This document shows, one piece after another, positions 37,814-48,411 of a DNA stretch of 51,913 nucleotides. A model generated the notes under the pieces. That model saw nothing but the letters and a program-made list of their open reading frames with translations. It did no database searches and had not been told where the DNA came from. A program made the position numbers and the translations under genes. How positions within the stretch are numbered: the first letter of the stretch is position 1; every line of letters begins with the position of its first letter. This DNA comes from Jaapia argillacea MUCL 33604 (Eukaryota; Basidiomycota; Agaricomycetes; Jaapiales; Jaapiaceae), in contig KL197736.1 in the NCBI GenBank assembly GCA_000697665.1, positions 104,273-156,185 on the forward strand, in the 5' to 3' direction.

Positions 37814-40800
37814 ATGGTTGCCAGGAGAACCCCCGATCTCCTTCAGCTGCCATCCGCTCGCAAGGCTAACTTGCCCCGCAAGACCACCGTCGACACGTTT
37901 CTTGGCTGGCTGCAAACTGATACTACACGTGCCGATGGAGTCCCTGAATCACCCCTTCGCAACATTGCCTGGATGAGATCACCGGGCAGACCCTCACACG
38001 ATTACTTAATCCTGCGGTTCGACTGCTCGTGGTTACGTATGGAGCGAGATTATACAGAAAATTGGCTCTCTGCCCTTCTGTTTGGGCAGAAAGCCGCGTG
38101 CATAGATAAGATCACGTTCTCACAGAACTTCGACGACCTTCGTGATCCTCTTGATCAAGTCCTCGCATCACTCTCAGTTCAACCTGGCGCCATCGATTTG
38201 GTAAGCCTCGCTTGCCTTCTCAGAGCCATCATCTCCGATGTCGATTACTACAATCTCGACACCTTCAACTGTTGGTGGTTCGTCGACTGTGTCTGGAGCA
38301 ATCTTGTCGCTCGGACTGACCCAGCTGGTTCTGTGTTCTGTATCTGGGGGGGCGGGGACACGGTCTTTGCCGCTGTCCAGCTTTTCGCGAGATCCTTACC
38401 CACTGAGGCGGAATGCGATGCTGAGACGTTCGCTCGCATCCAGCGGCACATCCATTTGGAGGGGGTGAAGCTTTTTTTCGGGGCTGGAAAGCCGAGGGAC
38501 GAAATGTTGCGGATCTCTGCAAACATAGAGAAAGCTTATATCGAAGCGTTGCGAGATCTAGCCTTCGAGAGAGCTCTTCTCAAAGGAGTGGGGGCTCAAA
38601 GGATATCTTTCCTGTGAGTGTCATCTTCGTGTCAACTATCATACTGACAACTGACTTTCCAGAGTGTTGGGTCCGTCTGGAGTGGGGAAATCCTCAGTGA
38701 GTGGATCACTTGTATTGGAGGGGAATTTTTCTGAATCATCTCGTAGTTTATCGCTGCGGTCACGGGGAAGGATATACCTTTGGGGAAGGATAGTTTATCG
38801 CCGTGCACTACGGACATCAGCACCATTCCATTCCGAGAGACCATCAAATTCATCGACACGCCACCGAGTGATGAGGATGGGTTTTACTGTGACCTTAAGA
38901 CTTCAAAGGCGATTCTCCAGAGAACGTAGGTCCCCCCTCGAGACCCTTGTTCGATATCGGTACTCATCAATCCATGCAGTGAAGGAGGGTGCACGATCGT
39001 CCTATACTTCCACTCAATTGATCGCAATCGCCTTACTTGCAATCTTGCCAATCTCAATGATTTTTGCAAAGATATGCACCTTAAACAAATCGTGTTTGTC
39101 ACAACGATTTGGGACGAGGTCCCAAATGATATAGCTGTACAAAGAGAACGAGAGCTCATGGAATCCTGGTCTTCAGTGGGTCCGGATGTGAAGGCGAAGA
39201 CAGGCCGATTCATGCAAACACGAGAGTCTGGGTGGGCCATCTTGCATAAGGCTGCAGGATTTACGCCACTGCCGTACTGCCCCCTCCAGGCTTCCGCGCC
39301 CAATTCATCCAAGGGTTCCGACACCGAAGGATCCTCCAAATCCCCGGCGGCGGCGGCGGCGGCAATTCCTGAAAAACTACACCCTAACGGAATTGATATT
39401 ACCCAAGCGCTGGTTGGTACTATCACCTTTCCAGTTGGTCCTGGAACGCCCTCCCCCATGGAACAGCTGAGCGTGCGCCAGTGAGTAGTCTGGTAGTGCG
39501 AGAACGTCAGTCGCTCATCTACTTTATACAGGGCTGGTACCCCCCCAGATGATGCACAATTGACTCTGACGGGTGTAGCTATGAATTTGTATGCTCCGCC
39601 ATGTTCGCTTTGTCACAGTACTGACCATCCCCTCGGTATTCGTAGTACATCGAATCCCATCCCTGTTTGGAATGCGGGGAGGACCAGTTTGGGGACTCGG
39701 GAAGGGCCAGTCGAGTTGCTCGACAACAATGAGTACCCTGCTTCGGCCACTGGTGCTGAAAATCAACACATCAGTGTTGTCGATTCCTCAGTTACTGCAG
39801 TAACACCCTCTCCCACCGACCCACCCAGCGGGTAAGTAATCTGGCCATGTGAGAACCTTCGGGACCGCTGACCTACCTCTTACAGAACTGGTACCTCTCC
39901 AAACGATGCACAATTGTCTGTGTCCGGTCCGGCTATTAATTTGTATGCTCCGCCATGTTCACCCTCCCGCACTACTGACCCCTCGGTATTCGTAGCACGT
40001 CGAATTCCATTCCCGTTGGGGATGCGGGGAGCACCAGTTTGGGGACTCGGGAGGAGCCCGTCGAGTTGCTCGATAACAAGGAGTACCCTGCTTCGGCCTC
40101 TGGTACTGAAAATCAACACATCAGTGCTGTCGATTTCTCAGATACTGCATCAACACCCTCTCCCACCGACCCACCGAGCGGGTAAGTAATCTGGCCATGT
40201 GAGAACCTTTGGGACCGCTAACCTACCCCTTACAGAACTGGTACCTCTCCAATTGATGCGCAGCTGTCTGTGTCCGGTCCGGCTATTAATTTGTACGCTC
40301 CGCCATGTTGACTCTCCCGCATTACTGACCATCCCTTCGGCATTCTTAGTGCGTCGGATCACATCCCTGCCGGGAATGCGGAGAGTACCAGTTTGTGGAC
40401 TTGGGAGAAATTCTTCATGTTGCTCGAAGACACCGAGTTCTCTTGGTCCCATGCTTCGACCACTAGTGCTGAAAATCAACACGCCAGTGCTGCCGATTCC
40501 TTACTTGTTGCAGTAACACCCCCTCCGACCGACCGACCGAGCGGGTAAGTAATCTGGCCATATGAGAACCTTCGCGGCTTCTGATCTGCCTCTCACAGAA
40601 CTGGTACCTCTCCAGATGATACACAATTGTCTTTCATGAATACGTACGATCCGCCATGTTCACCTTACCACACTACTGATCATCCCCTCAGTACTCGTAG
40701 TACGTCGAGTCACTTCCCTGTTGGGGATGCGGCGGGTTCAATTTCGGGGTCTCTGGAGAAGCTTGTCGAGGTGCTCGAAGACAACTTGAAGGAGCTCTCC

Positions 40801-41553
40801 AGGTCCCAGACTTCGGCCGCTGGTGCTGAAAATCAATGCGCTGGCAGTGTCGGTTCTTCAGTTGCTGAAGTAATACCCACTCCCATCAACCAATCGAGCA
40901 GGTAAGTAATCTGGCCATATGAGAGCTTTCGAGGCCACTGATTTACTTCTCACAGAGCTAGAGACTCTCCAGATCAGTGTCCCCACTCGTGCGACCAATT
41001 TTCGCGTTAATACCCTAGAGACTGGTTAACGATCCCCCCAGCATTGGTCAACAGTGCGATCCACGAAGCTCAGATAGTGATGCGGAGGTCATCGGCTCGG
41101 GGTTTCAGGAGAAGCAATCTACTAAGGAAGTCGAATCCCCCCCTTCGGCTTCAGTGCCCTGCACTGAAAGTCAGGGACACGCCCACGGAGCCGACGCTCC
41201 CCTCTCGATAGTGACTGCAGGCGCATCTTTCAACGCTGATAAACCGAACAGGCGAGTGGTCTGATGATATGAGTTCCTCACGGGTCGCTGACTTACTCCT
41301 TTTAGAATTTTCTCGATGGATGAGGTGTGTATTATTTCCTCACCTCGTGACTGGGAATCAATGTCCTGATCAACCTCGATTAGGACCCTCAGCTGTATGC
41401 TCCTTTTATCTTTCTCAAAATAGGAGATACTGATACACTTGCGGCTGGATCAACCAATTGGAAAATAGTCAAGGATCGGGGGGCTGGAATCCGTAAGTGT
41501 TTTCACTTCTCAGCCCGGCGGTCCCCTGTGATGCGTCGCTCCTCACAGTGTGA
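37814..41553 (+). CDS. mosaic protein: His/NCWW domain + AIG1-like GTPase + five tandem exon modules
   Basis: Function unknown; predicted GTP-binding. Exons: 37814-38613, 38663-38696, 38747-38925, 38980-39480, 39532-39588, 39646-39831, 39886-39942, 39996-40181, 40236-40292, 40350-40544, 40599-40643, 40701-40901, 40956-40988, 41042-41251, 41306-41324, 41384-41492, 41549-41553, giving 957 residues. N-terminal domain: PSHDYLILRF (H62), SWLRMERD, YNLDTFNCWWFVDCVW (C153). The GTPase follows: FLVLGPSGVGKSS (P-loop, residues 270-278, on its own 34-nt exon), KFIDTPP as G3 with Pro in place of the usual Gly, and VFVTTIWDEV as G4. Then come a poly-Ala run and five copies of a low-complexity module (TGTSP.DAQLS...SAENQH...TPSPTDPPSG). 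The intron after 41251 uses a GC donor. The frame closes at CTG-TGA after 41548. A 1-nt shift there would continue into the next GTPase, so the 3' end is uncertain. Confidence 0.68.
39532..41305 (+). repeat. five tandem ~355-bp exon-intron-exon-intron modules
   Basis: Modules start at 39532, 39886, 40236, 40599 and 40956 (lengths 354, 350, 363, 357 and 350). Each holds a short exon (33-57 nt), an intron of about 53-57 nt, a long exon (186-210 nt) and an intron starting GTAAGTAATCTGGCC in modules 1-4. All exons keep phase 1+3n+2, so any number of modules preserves the frame. Modules 1-3 are most alike, 4 is diverged and 5 is the most diverged. A further diverged trace occurs near 49.2-49.4 kb. 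Confidence 0.85.
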
Positions 41554-42826
41554 GGAAGGTGAAGGCGTTTGTTGGGAATCGCTTAGTATGTACTATCCCG
41601 CGCTCTAGCTGATTTGAGAAATGACGACCGTGTAGCTTAAATGGGGCGACAATCCGAAATTCCTGTCACGCAAAGGCTCTTTTGAACGATCGTCTTTCCG
41701 CGCACAGCTCGTCAAAATCGACCTGAGCCCCGAGGACATAGTTATTGCGTGAGTCGTGTACCCTCCTCCTCAGACATCCGATGTTCTCACACGTTATATC
41801 TCTAGGGTGATGGGCCCCATTGGATCTGGGAAAAGCACGGTGAGAGAAGTCGGCGTCATACCTAGATGGTACCCCCTCAGCCTCAAATGAAGTTTGTCAG
41901 CCATCTCACCGGAGCGGAAAGGAAAATCGGTTTGCAGTCGTGCACGTCAGAGATACAAATAATCAAGCTTCAATCCCCGAATAGCGGCTACGACGTGGTC
42001 TTCGTTGACACTCCTGGATTTGATGATACGCACAAGTCGGACACAGTCATTCTGAACTCGATCTCGGATTGGTTGAATGAAACGTATGTCTTCGTCATTG
42101 CTTGGGAGCGTTTTGTTCACCTGTCCCAGGTATAATAACCAAATTCTTCTGAGTGGCATTCTCTACTTCCGCCGTATTTCCGACAATCGTATGGCGGGTA
42201 CGCCACTCAAAAATCTTGATATGTTTCAGAAGCTCTGCGGGAAAAAAACACTCGAGAACGTCATTCTGACAACGACTATGTGGGACGAAGTCGATGAGTT
42301 CACGGGGAACGCACGGGAAGAGGAGTTGAAGTGGAAGTACTGGGATTATATGTTGTCGAAGAAATCGAGAATCTCGCGCTTTCTCAATACCCGCCAATCG
42401 GCTTGGGCAGTTCTAGACCCCATACTAGGCTCGGTGCATGAGGAACGTGCCTTACTGCTCCAGACGGAAATGGGGGAGTTGAAGCGTTGTCTCCCCGAAA
42501 CTTCAGCTGGGCACGGGCTCTTCAGCACCATGGAGGAACTTCTCAAGAAGGAGCAGCACGTGCTTCGGAGGCTTCGGGAGGAGACGATCAAGTCGACTGA
42601 TTCAGACGCTCTGGAGACCTTAACAGCCGAGTACGGTGGGCTTCAGCAGGAAGTTGGCAAGACGGTGGAGCAGATGCAAGCCTTGCGATTGCCGATGGGG
42701 AAGCGCTTGCTCTTCAAGCTCCCGTCGGCTCAGCCGATGACTACCAGGTGTTATGTACGATTTCCACTTGTTTTTCGACAATTTCTAATAGTCGTCTACA
42801 GCATTGACAATGATGGTCCATTCTGA
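41549..42826 (+). CDS. AIG1/GIMAP-like GTPase region, separate gene or 3' half of the mosaic gene
   Basis: Exons 41636-41748, 41806-41839, 41893-42083, 42130-42747 and 42802-42826 join in frame to 326 residues. Upstream, 41549-41585 encodes VRKVKAFVGNRL and connects in phase 0. Motifs: DIVIAVMGPIGSGKST (P-loop on a 34-nt exon), SCTSEIQIIKLQSPNSG, VVFVDTPGFDDT (G3), ILTTTMWDEVDEFTG (G4), then a helical tail with LLKKEQHVLRRLREETIKS. The domain itself is intact. No good ATG begins it. The preceding exon (41384-41492, ending phase 1) and 41549 differ by one nucleotide in phase. So either this is the second GTPase domain of the mosaic gene broken by a one-base change, or it is translated from an unseen start. 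Confidence 0.6.
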
Positions 42827-43020
42827 GATAAACTCTCACCCGCACGGCTTCGCTTCCTGCCTGAATCGTTGTTGTTCCTGCATTCGTAACCATGTTTCAC
42901 TTCAAAGCATATTGTTTGTTTGGATCCGCTTCCCAACCTTCAAGCTTCCAGGGTGAATTCGACCGGGAACTCCTGTTTAGACTTACAGGGGGAGCGAAAT
43001 TTCTTTATTGATCTTCGTCT
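42827..43020 (+). repeat. 3' flank shared with the 49-51 kb GTPase copy
   Basis: Bases after the stop codon closely match 50940-51130 (for example GATAAACTCTCACCCGCACG and the block ending in TTATTGATCTTCG). The match ends near 43020/51135 and marks the right boundary of the ~2 kb duplication. Copy 2 of the 75-bp dispersed repeat follows at 43119-43200. Confidence 0.8.
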
Positions 43021-43118
43021 GAAGTTATCAGGCCGTCGTTCAAAAAGGAGGACGATGTACCCGATCCAGATCTTGTACCCCTCTTGAATTATGTACTCAT
43101 GTGAGGGGGCAGTGGGTG

Positions 43119-43200
43119 ATTCAGGGACTGCTTGTGGGCGTGGCTTCAACGTTTCTCCCACCACAGTTTCTCAGCCGTAAAGGGAAGTCACCAAAATACA
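43119..43200. repeat. dispersed ~75-bp repeat, copy 2
   Basis: Inverted relative to 37322-37400. It lies exactly between the end of the GTPase duplication and the start of the Ser/Pro-rich gene copy, so it may mark a junction. Confidence 0.7.
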
Positions 43201-43254
43201 GTGGAAGGTGTAACTTACGATCTACCATGAACCCAAGCTCCTCAAACCGTCTGT

Positions 43255-46178
43255 CGCCAGTCGCTATAGCTCCCCAGGGTCTTGGTTCGCTTCTGCTTCA
43301 CGTCATGGTTCAGCTTTGTGAAGACCATCACGATCCCTCCATCCACCGTTTCAGCGAGCGTTACTCGCACCACCTGACTTCCCCTCTTCTGAAAACTACT
43401 ATCAACTCGAACGTCCTTCCACCGCCCACAAAACCCCATCAACCCACTCCACCTCGACGCCGCCTCCATTATCCAACGTCCATATAAGCGCACTTCCCTC
43501 TCCCAATACCATCATCTTGCCCATCATCTCCTCCTCTTCCTCACTTCCATCTGGTCGTATCGCGCATGAATCATCCTCATACCTCCATGAAAAAAATGGA
43601 ACCTCGGATACTAGAGAAAGACGATCGGGGTCTCTTCTTGATTCCCGATGTCGACTTGCAGAAGGTGTGGGATGTCAGGGCGTTGACGTCTCTGCATTCG
43701 ATAAGATCACAATCGCACGTCAATTCCAGCCACGTTCGAACCACCAAGATTCGCTCACCGATGGAACTACACCTTTCCTACCCCCACTCCAGCTCAGCCG
43801 ACTTCCGGCATAGATCTTCACGTGTTTCAACAAGAGACAGAGGGAAAGGATTCCCACTCCTCGTACGCCTAATATAATCTCCTCCCACAAGAACCGGTGG
43901 AATATCAGCCAGACTGAAGGTCATCTTGGGTATCTCGGCGGGAGTCACCGGTAGGATGATGGATGATGGACATGGAGAGTCGGTCGGAAAGTGGGAAGCG
44001 ACGCCAAAGGCTAGTTCGAAAACAGAGTCTGTTTGGTGGCCAGAGGAGGACACGTCACTCGAGATACCACTCCGAGTCGATGTAGATGAAGAAGTACCAT
44101 CTCAGATGTGGGCTCGATCGCCGTGACCGCGGCCGAGCCAACCATCGACACCCGGGGGCCCCAACTCTTCATTCAGGCACCTCTGACCACAACTTGAGCT
44201 CGATCCACTTTATCCATACCCACACCCATACTCCCCACACACACACCGATTCTGCCCACTCGTCCCACTTCGTCCCACTCCCTCTCACAGCCCCATACAA
44301 CCTCAACATCACACTTCCGAAATGGGATATCTCAGGTGTCAACACCCTCCCCATCCTCAAACTAAGTATCCCTCTCCATCTCATCAACTTCCCTCCCCCT
44401 CCCTATCTCATCCCTCTCCCTCTCCCTCCGCCTCTGGTGGTCTAGAAGCTCCCGCCTCGCACCCGGACAAACTTCCGCCTCCCCTCCAAATCCACTCAGC
44501 GTATCCCGACTGCTCATCTCTTTCGGCCCACCCAACCCTAACCCAATAAAGGAAGCCGTCCTCCAGTCTCTCCATATCACGATCCAACAAACCCAGCCAC
44601 CCAAAACCCTCTCCCGATGCAAACCCAGATCATCCAACAACCCAATCACATCCCTCAGAGCAGGAGCACCTCCTACCCTGACCCAACCCCAACCCCAAGC
44701 CGTATCCTCCTAATGTATCTTTGCGTGGGGGTGTAGATGTTGTTCGTGATGAGCGGAAGGGGTCCGTCGTGAGGGTGACGGTCACGGTGTGATGGAGGGA
44801 GGTAACATGGAGGGAAGTGCTGAGATAACGAGGAAGGATGAGACGATGGAGAAGGATATTGACCACGAGGAAGGATGAGCCAACAAAGAATCCACTCGCG
44901 CCACCTCAGCCGAAAACGCTTTAGAAAAGGAACGGGCGAAAGCCAAGCAGATTGAGGGGTCAACGGCGCCCATGTCGATCCCTCCGCCGAATTCGATCCA
45001 GGAGAGTTCGAAGAAGAACCACTCCTCCCTCCCTCCTCCTCCTAAGACCTTTGCAACGAAGACACAACCCCAACCTCCACCAGATCGAGTCCTAACAGCC
45101 TTCCTCCTCGAAACCAGAACCTCCTAACCCTCTCCTCACCAACGCCAAAATCCTTGGTTGGAGGTAGAGGAGGCAGACGTTCTGTTGGGTTGGGCGAGAG
45201 TGGTAGGAGAGGGAAAGGTTTTCTCGATTGGGTCTTTCCATTGACTGGTTTCGTTTGCAACGTCAGGTCTCGTGAGTATGCAACCCCGGATCGATGTGGG
45301 GAGTGAAGGGAGATGGAAACGTACCAAGTCGATTCAGCTTTCTCGGATTTGGAGCTATGAATTCTCTGTTTTTCCTTGTAAACCGGCCTACGAGTTACCG
45401 CCGAACCCTTCCCTCAGATCTAAAGCGAGAGCAACAGGGTCCCCTTCAAACCCCATCCTACTCTTCCTGACATCCCTCCCGTCCCTCCAACTCTCTCCAC
45501 ACCCACCTTCACTTTGAACTTCAACAGCCGGACGCCGACTCGCATGATCGTCTCCCAAAAATGGACACCAACTCGTATCCCCCTTACCAAATCCCGCATC
45601 TCTCCCACCAAACCCATCAGTACCCTCAGGAACAGTAGCAACCCTAGGATTCATAAACGGTCTCGGCGGTCTCGAGTCCACCTCCAACCCATCAAAAGGG
45701 TATGCGCACGCGCTCGAGTTCGAATGGAGAGGTCTACCAGGTCTCGGAAGGGGGAATAGTCAATGCAGTCTTGTTTGGTCCTGTGATGATAGTTGGTTCA
45801 GTCAGAGTCAGGATGAGAGGCAGGGGAGAGAGAGACAGAGGCAGCGACAAAGAGACAGAGACAGAGATGGAGAGAGAGAGAGAGAGAGAGAGAGGAGATG
45901 AACCCGAAGGCGACCCACCCCCAGCCCCGCCAACCCCAAAGTAAACGCACTAGGCTTAAGGACGGGCACTGGCTGTTGTCCTGACTTTATTGAAGAGTGT
46001 TTGTGGTGGATGCCCCGGGACGGAGCCGGTGGGTATCCGACTGGTGATGTTCGGATTTGTAGTCGGGGAAGTGCAGAGCCGGAGTTGGGACATCGAGCGC
46101 TGTGGTCACCAGCTTGTGGAACTCCGCCAGGCTGAACACTGGCTCCCGCTTTAATGTCTCCTGCCGTGTGTCGCCCAT
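43255..46178 (-). pseudogene. truncated, decayed copy of the Ser/Pro-rich gene
   Basis: Segments match the gene at 29.76-34.50 kb in order and orientation. At the 5' end MGDTRQETLKREP and SLAEFHKLVTTALDVPTPAL are kept (46178 downwards), but the frame stops at about 45987. Most of exon 1 is deleted up to the microsatellite intron (GA run 45868-45893). Exon 2-like sequence follows (FMNPRVATVP, 45640 region), then the Pro-rich start of exon 3. Near 43.9 kb are SPCPSSIILPVTPAEIPKMT and DIPPVLVGGDYIRRTRSGNP. The 3' part near 43.3-43.5 kb also matches. Multiple frameshifts, large deletions and one instead of two 147-bp units show it is not functional as the full protein. Confidence 0.85.
45868..45893. 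repeat. GA microsatellite in the decayed copy
   Basis: Orthologous position to the GA run at 33138-33170, with the same downstream block containing the exon 1 donor. Confidence 0.8.
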
Positions 46179-47315
46179 GGCAGATGTGTTGGAGGTCGTT
46201 TGGATCAGACCGATGTCAGCGACGAAAAGGAGATTCGCAATTTCTACATTCGTACTCGGCTTAAAGCACACCTCCTCTCCGTCCCCAACAATCAGCCACA
46301 ACACAAATCAAGTGCGACTCTTACCCCTTTCGGATCCCATCACTCCCTTCCATGTTTCGGATCTTCTACCTTGCTTCACTGGGCGATACTTTGGTTTACG
46401 AAAGTGATTTGCAAATGAGTTGTGGTGAAGTCGTTTTTGAAGGATACACGTGGTTACTGGATGCTTTACCCCTAACCCCACAAGATCAGGGCAACCTCGA
46501 AGAATCTTCATCCCCGACCTCCTTTTCCCGTTATTCTCCACCCCAGAAATTTGCGTTCGTCGTGCACGTACTAGCGTCGCTCCCTCGCTACTCTCACATC
46601 CGAAGATTGGACTACCTAAAGTTTCGCCCCATCCTGCTCTCACCGATTCAACTCTCTCATTCAATTATCCATATGTTCCCCATCTTGCACAGCCACTATT
46701 CCAACCGTCGACATTCGCCAATACCCACGAATCGGCGCAACTCCACATCACCTCTCAACGTGACCTTTACAACTGAATCTTGCACCGCATGGCGCGCAAA
46801 GTCTAAGGTTGGTTTACCCAAAATTAATCGAGAAAACTTTGCGTCTTGTTAAGAAAGCCGACGAACCAAGAATCGTCGTCTCTCCCTCATCGAACCGTCC
46901 CCTGTCGTCTCCACCAGATCGACGCATCCACCCACGAACACAAGCACCTTTCCTTTTGTTGCGAACCTTCATTCCTTCCTCTCTCTCCTCCGCTATCTAT
47001 CATTGATCATACCAGCCCATTCACCCTCTTATCGCTAGTAGGAAGTCATGGTATCAGGAAATAGGTGAGGTTTTTTGGGAGATGGACGTCGCGGAGCAAG
47101 CAATGGATCCATGATCGCCTCCCGTTTGGAATATCGGGCGAATGCCGTGTATGTGTTTTCGAAATCTGCATATTTGAGGGCCCGAAAATCGACATTCGCC
47201 TCTCCGCAGACAGCAACCCTTGGACCCCCGAACCCTCTCCGAACTTGCATATTTGAGGGTCCTGCTTGACCTGGCTCCAAGGTGCCGCCACCGTGTGCCA
47301 GCCTCGGGTACTGGG
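46179..47315. repeat. duplicated upstream flank of the Ser/Pro-rich gene with an internal inversion
   Basis: 46179-46880 matches 34497-35385 in direct orientation with indels. 46900-47028 matches 35521-35655 in reverse orientation (blocks CCTGTCGTCTCCACCAG and CACCTTTCCTTT). 47255-47315 is again direct (CCTGCTTGACCTGGCTCC versus 35735-35760). Open frames at 46352-46852 arise from this shared non-coding DNA. Confidence 0.75.
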
Positions 47316-47612
47316 CACACTACAATATTAATAGCTTCGCGTGCTCCCCTGCCAGTATACGACTCGAAGTATCATAGCTAGATCCGCATCAGCTGTACGC
47401 AAGATTCTCGTTCATTTCAGAGGTAACCGGATCTCGGTAGCTTTCTTTGAAGTTCTCCTTTGGCTGTGAATAGGAAATAGTTCCCCAACAAAAGATTATC
47501 GTCGAAGCAAACTTATCATCGCTCCATGACTCGCACATTGAACTATCAAAACAAAGGACCATCATCGGACTCGACTGCATAAATACCCCAACTTTTAGCA
47601 TGCCAAAATCGC

Positions 47613-48411
47613 TTATCCACCGTAAGGAGAATCCCCAATGCAATCTTGTAAGAAGCACCTCACCACGTTCCGAGCAGATTCCCTGCTGTGGTAGTGGCGT
47701 AGCGGGTGAGGGAATGGAGCTCGCCAGTAGTTCTCCCTTATTTCTTCCTCCCTTCTCTCGCCCACTAGTCTCTCGCTCAAGTCATCCCAATGTGTCGTCA
47801 CCAAAAACACTGTCTTGTCAAAGCTCACTCCGTAAAGCTTTGCGAAATCCTCGAGCTGTTTGAGGGGTGGCTTCGTCGCCCGGTTGTCCGTTATTCTATC
47901 CAAATACAAGATGCCTGCTATCTCGCCTTTCTTGGCACTGCATGGAACGATGTTAGAATGGCGTCGTATTGGTTCGGGTCCATTATGGACTTACTTCTTT
48001 CTCCGCCAAGCGGCAATCTTCGATTTGAGTTCCGACTGGCCAGTCTCGTCACCCCGATTCAAACCGGGAGTATCCACAAAGATGATTTTGCGGGTTTGGC
48101 CTCCATCACCGTAAGGGAACTTCATATCAACATGTGTGACCTTGCATCGATGCGGTTTCAGTTTGTGATTCACCGGCATCGTTTCAGAGCCGAGTGCCTT
48201 GTTTATGAACTAAATACATCGCTCAAGGTCGTGTCGGGATCCAAAGCGGTTCCGGGTGCAGACTCACTGAACTCTTCCCAGCCCCCGTTGGACCGAGGAG
48301 TCTGGCGTGTGGAGAGTCAGGCACTTTCATCGTTTCATGAATGCGTGCTCACAGTATCATGATAACGTCGTTCGAGCCGGGATTGGAGGATTTCGACGGT
48401 TTGCCACCCAT
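47613..48411 (-). CDS. small AIG1/GIMAP-like GTPase, probably 3'-truncated
   Basis: Exons in minus order: 48411-48353, 48301-48268, 48209-47995, 47937-47613; 633 nt, 210 residues, phases consistent. The start MGGKPSKSSNPGSNDV leads into IMILLLGPTGAGKSS (P-loop on a 34-nt exon, phase 2 in and 0 out, as in the other loci), then FINKALGSE, KIIFVDTPGLNRGD (G3) and VFLVTTHWDDLSE (G4). After ENYWR the sequence no longer follows the usual family continuation, although HSRESARNVV resembles the TRESAW block seen elsewhere. The C-terminal coiled tail is missing. It could be a functional minimal GTPase or a gene cut by a rearrangement. Confidence 0.6.

Noticed and set aside
39560-40516. Continuous open frames running through whole modules (Cys/Leu-rich translations)
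   Set aside because: They read through the intron starting GTATGC/GTACGC. Removing it puts all modules in one shared frame, whereas the read-through frames disagree between modules.
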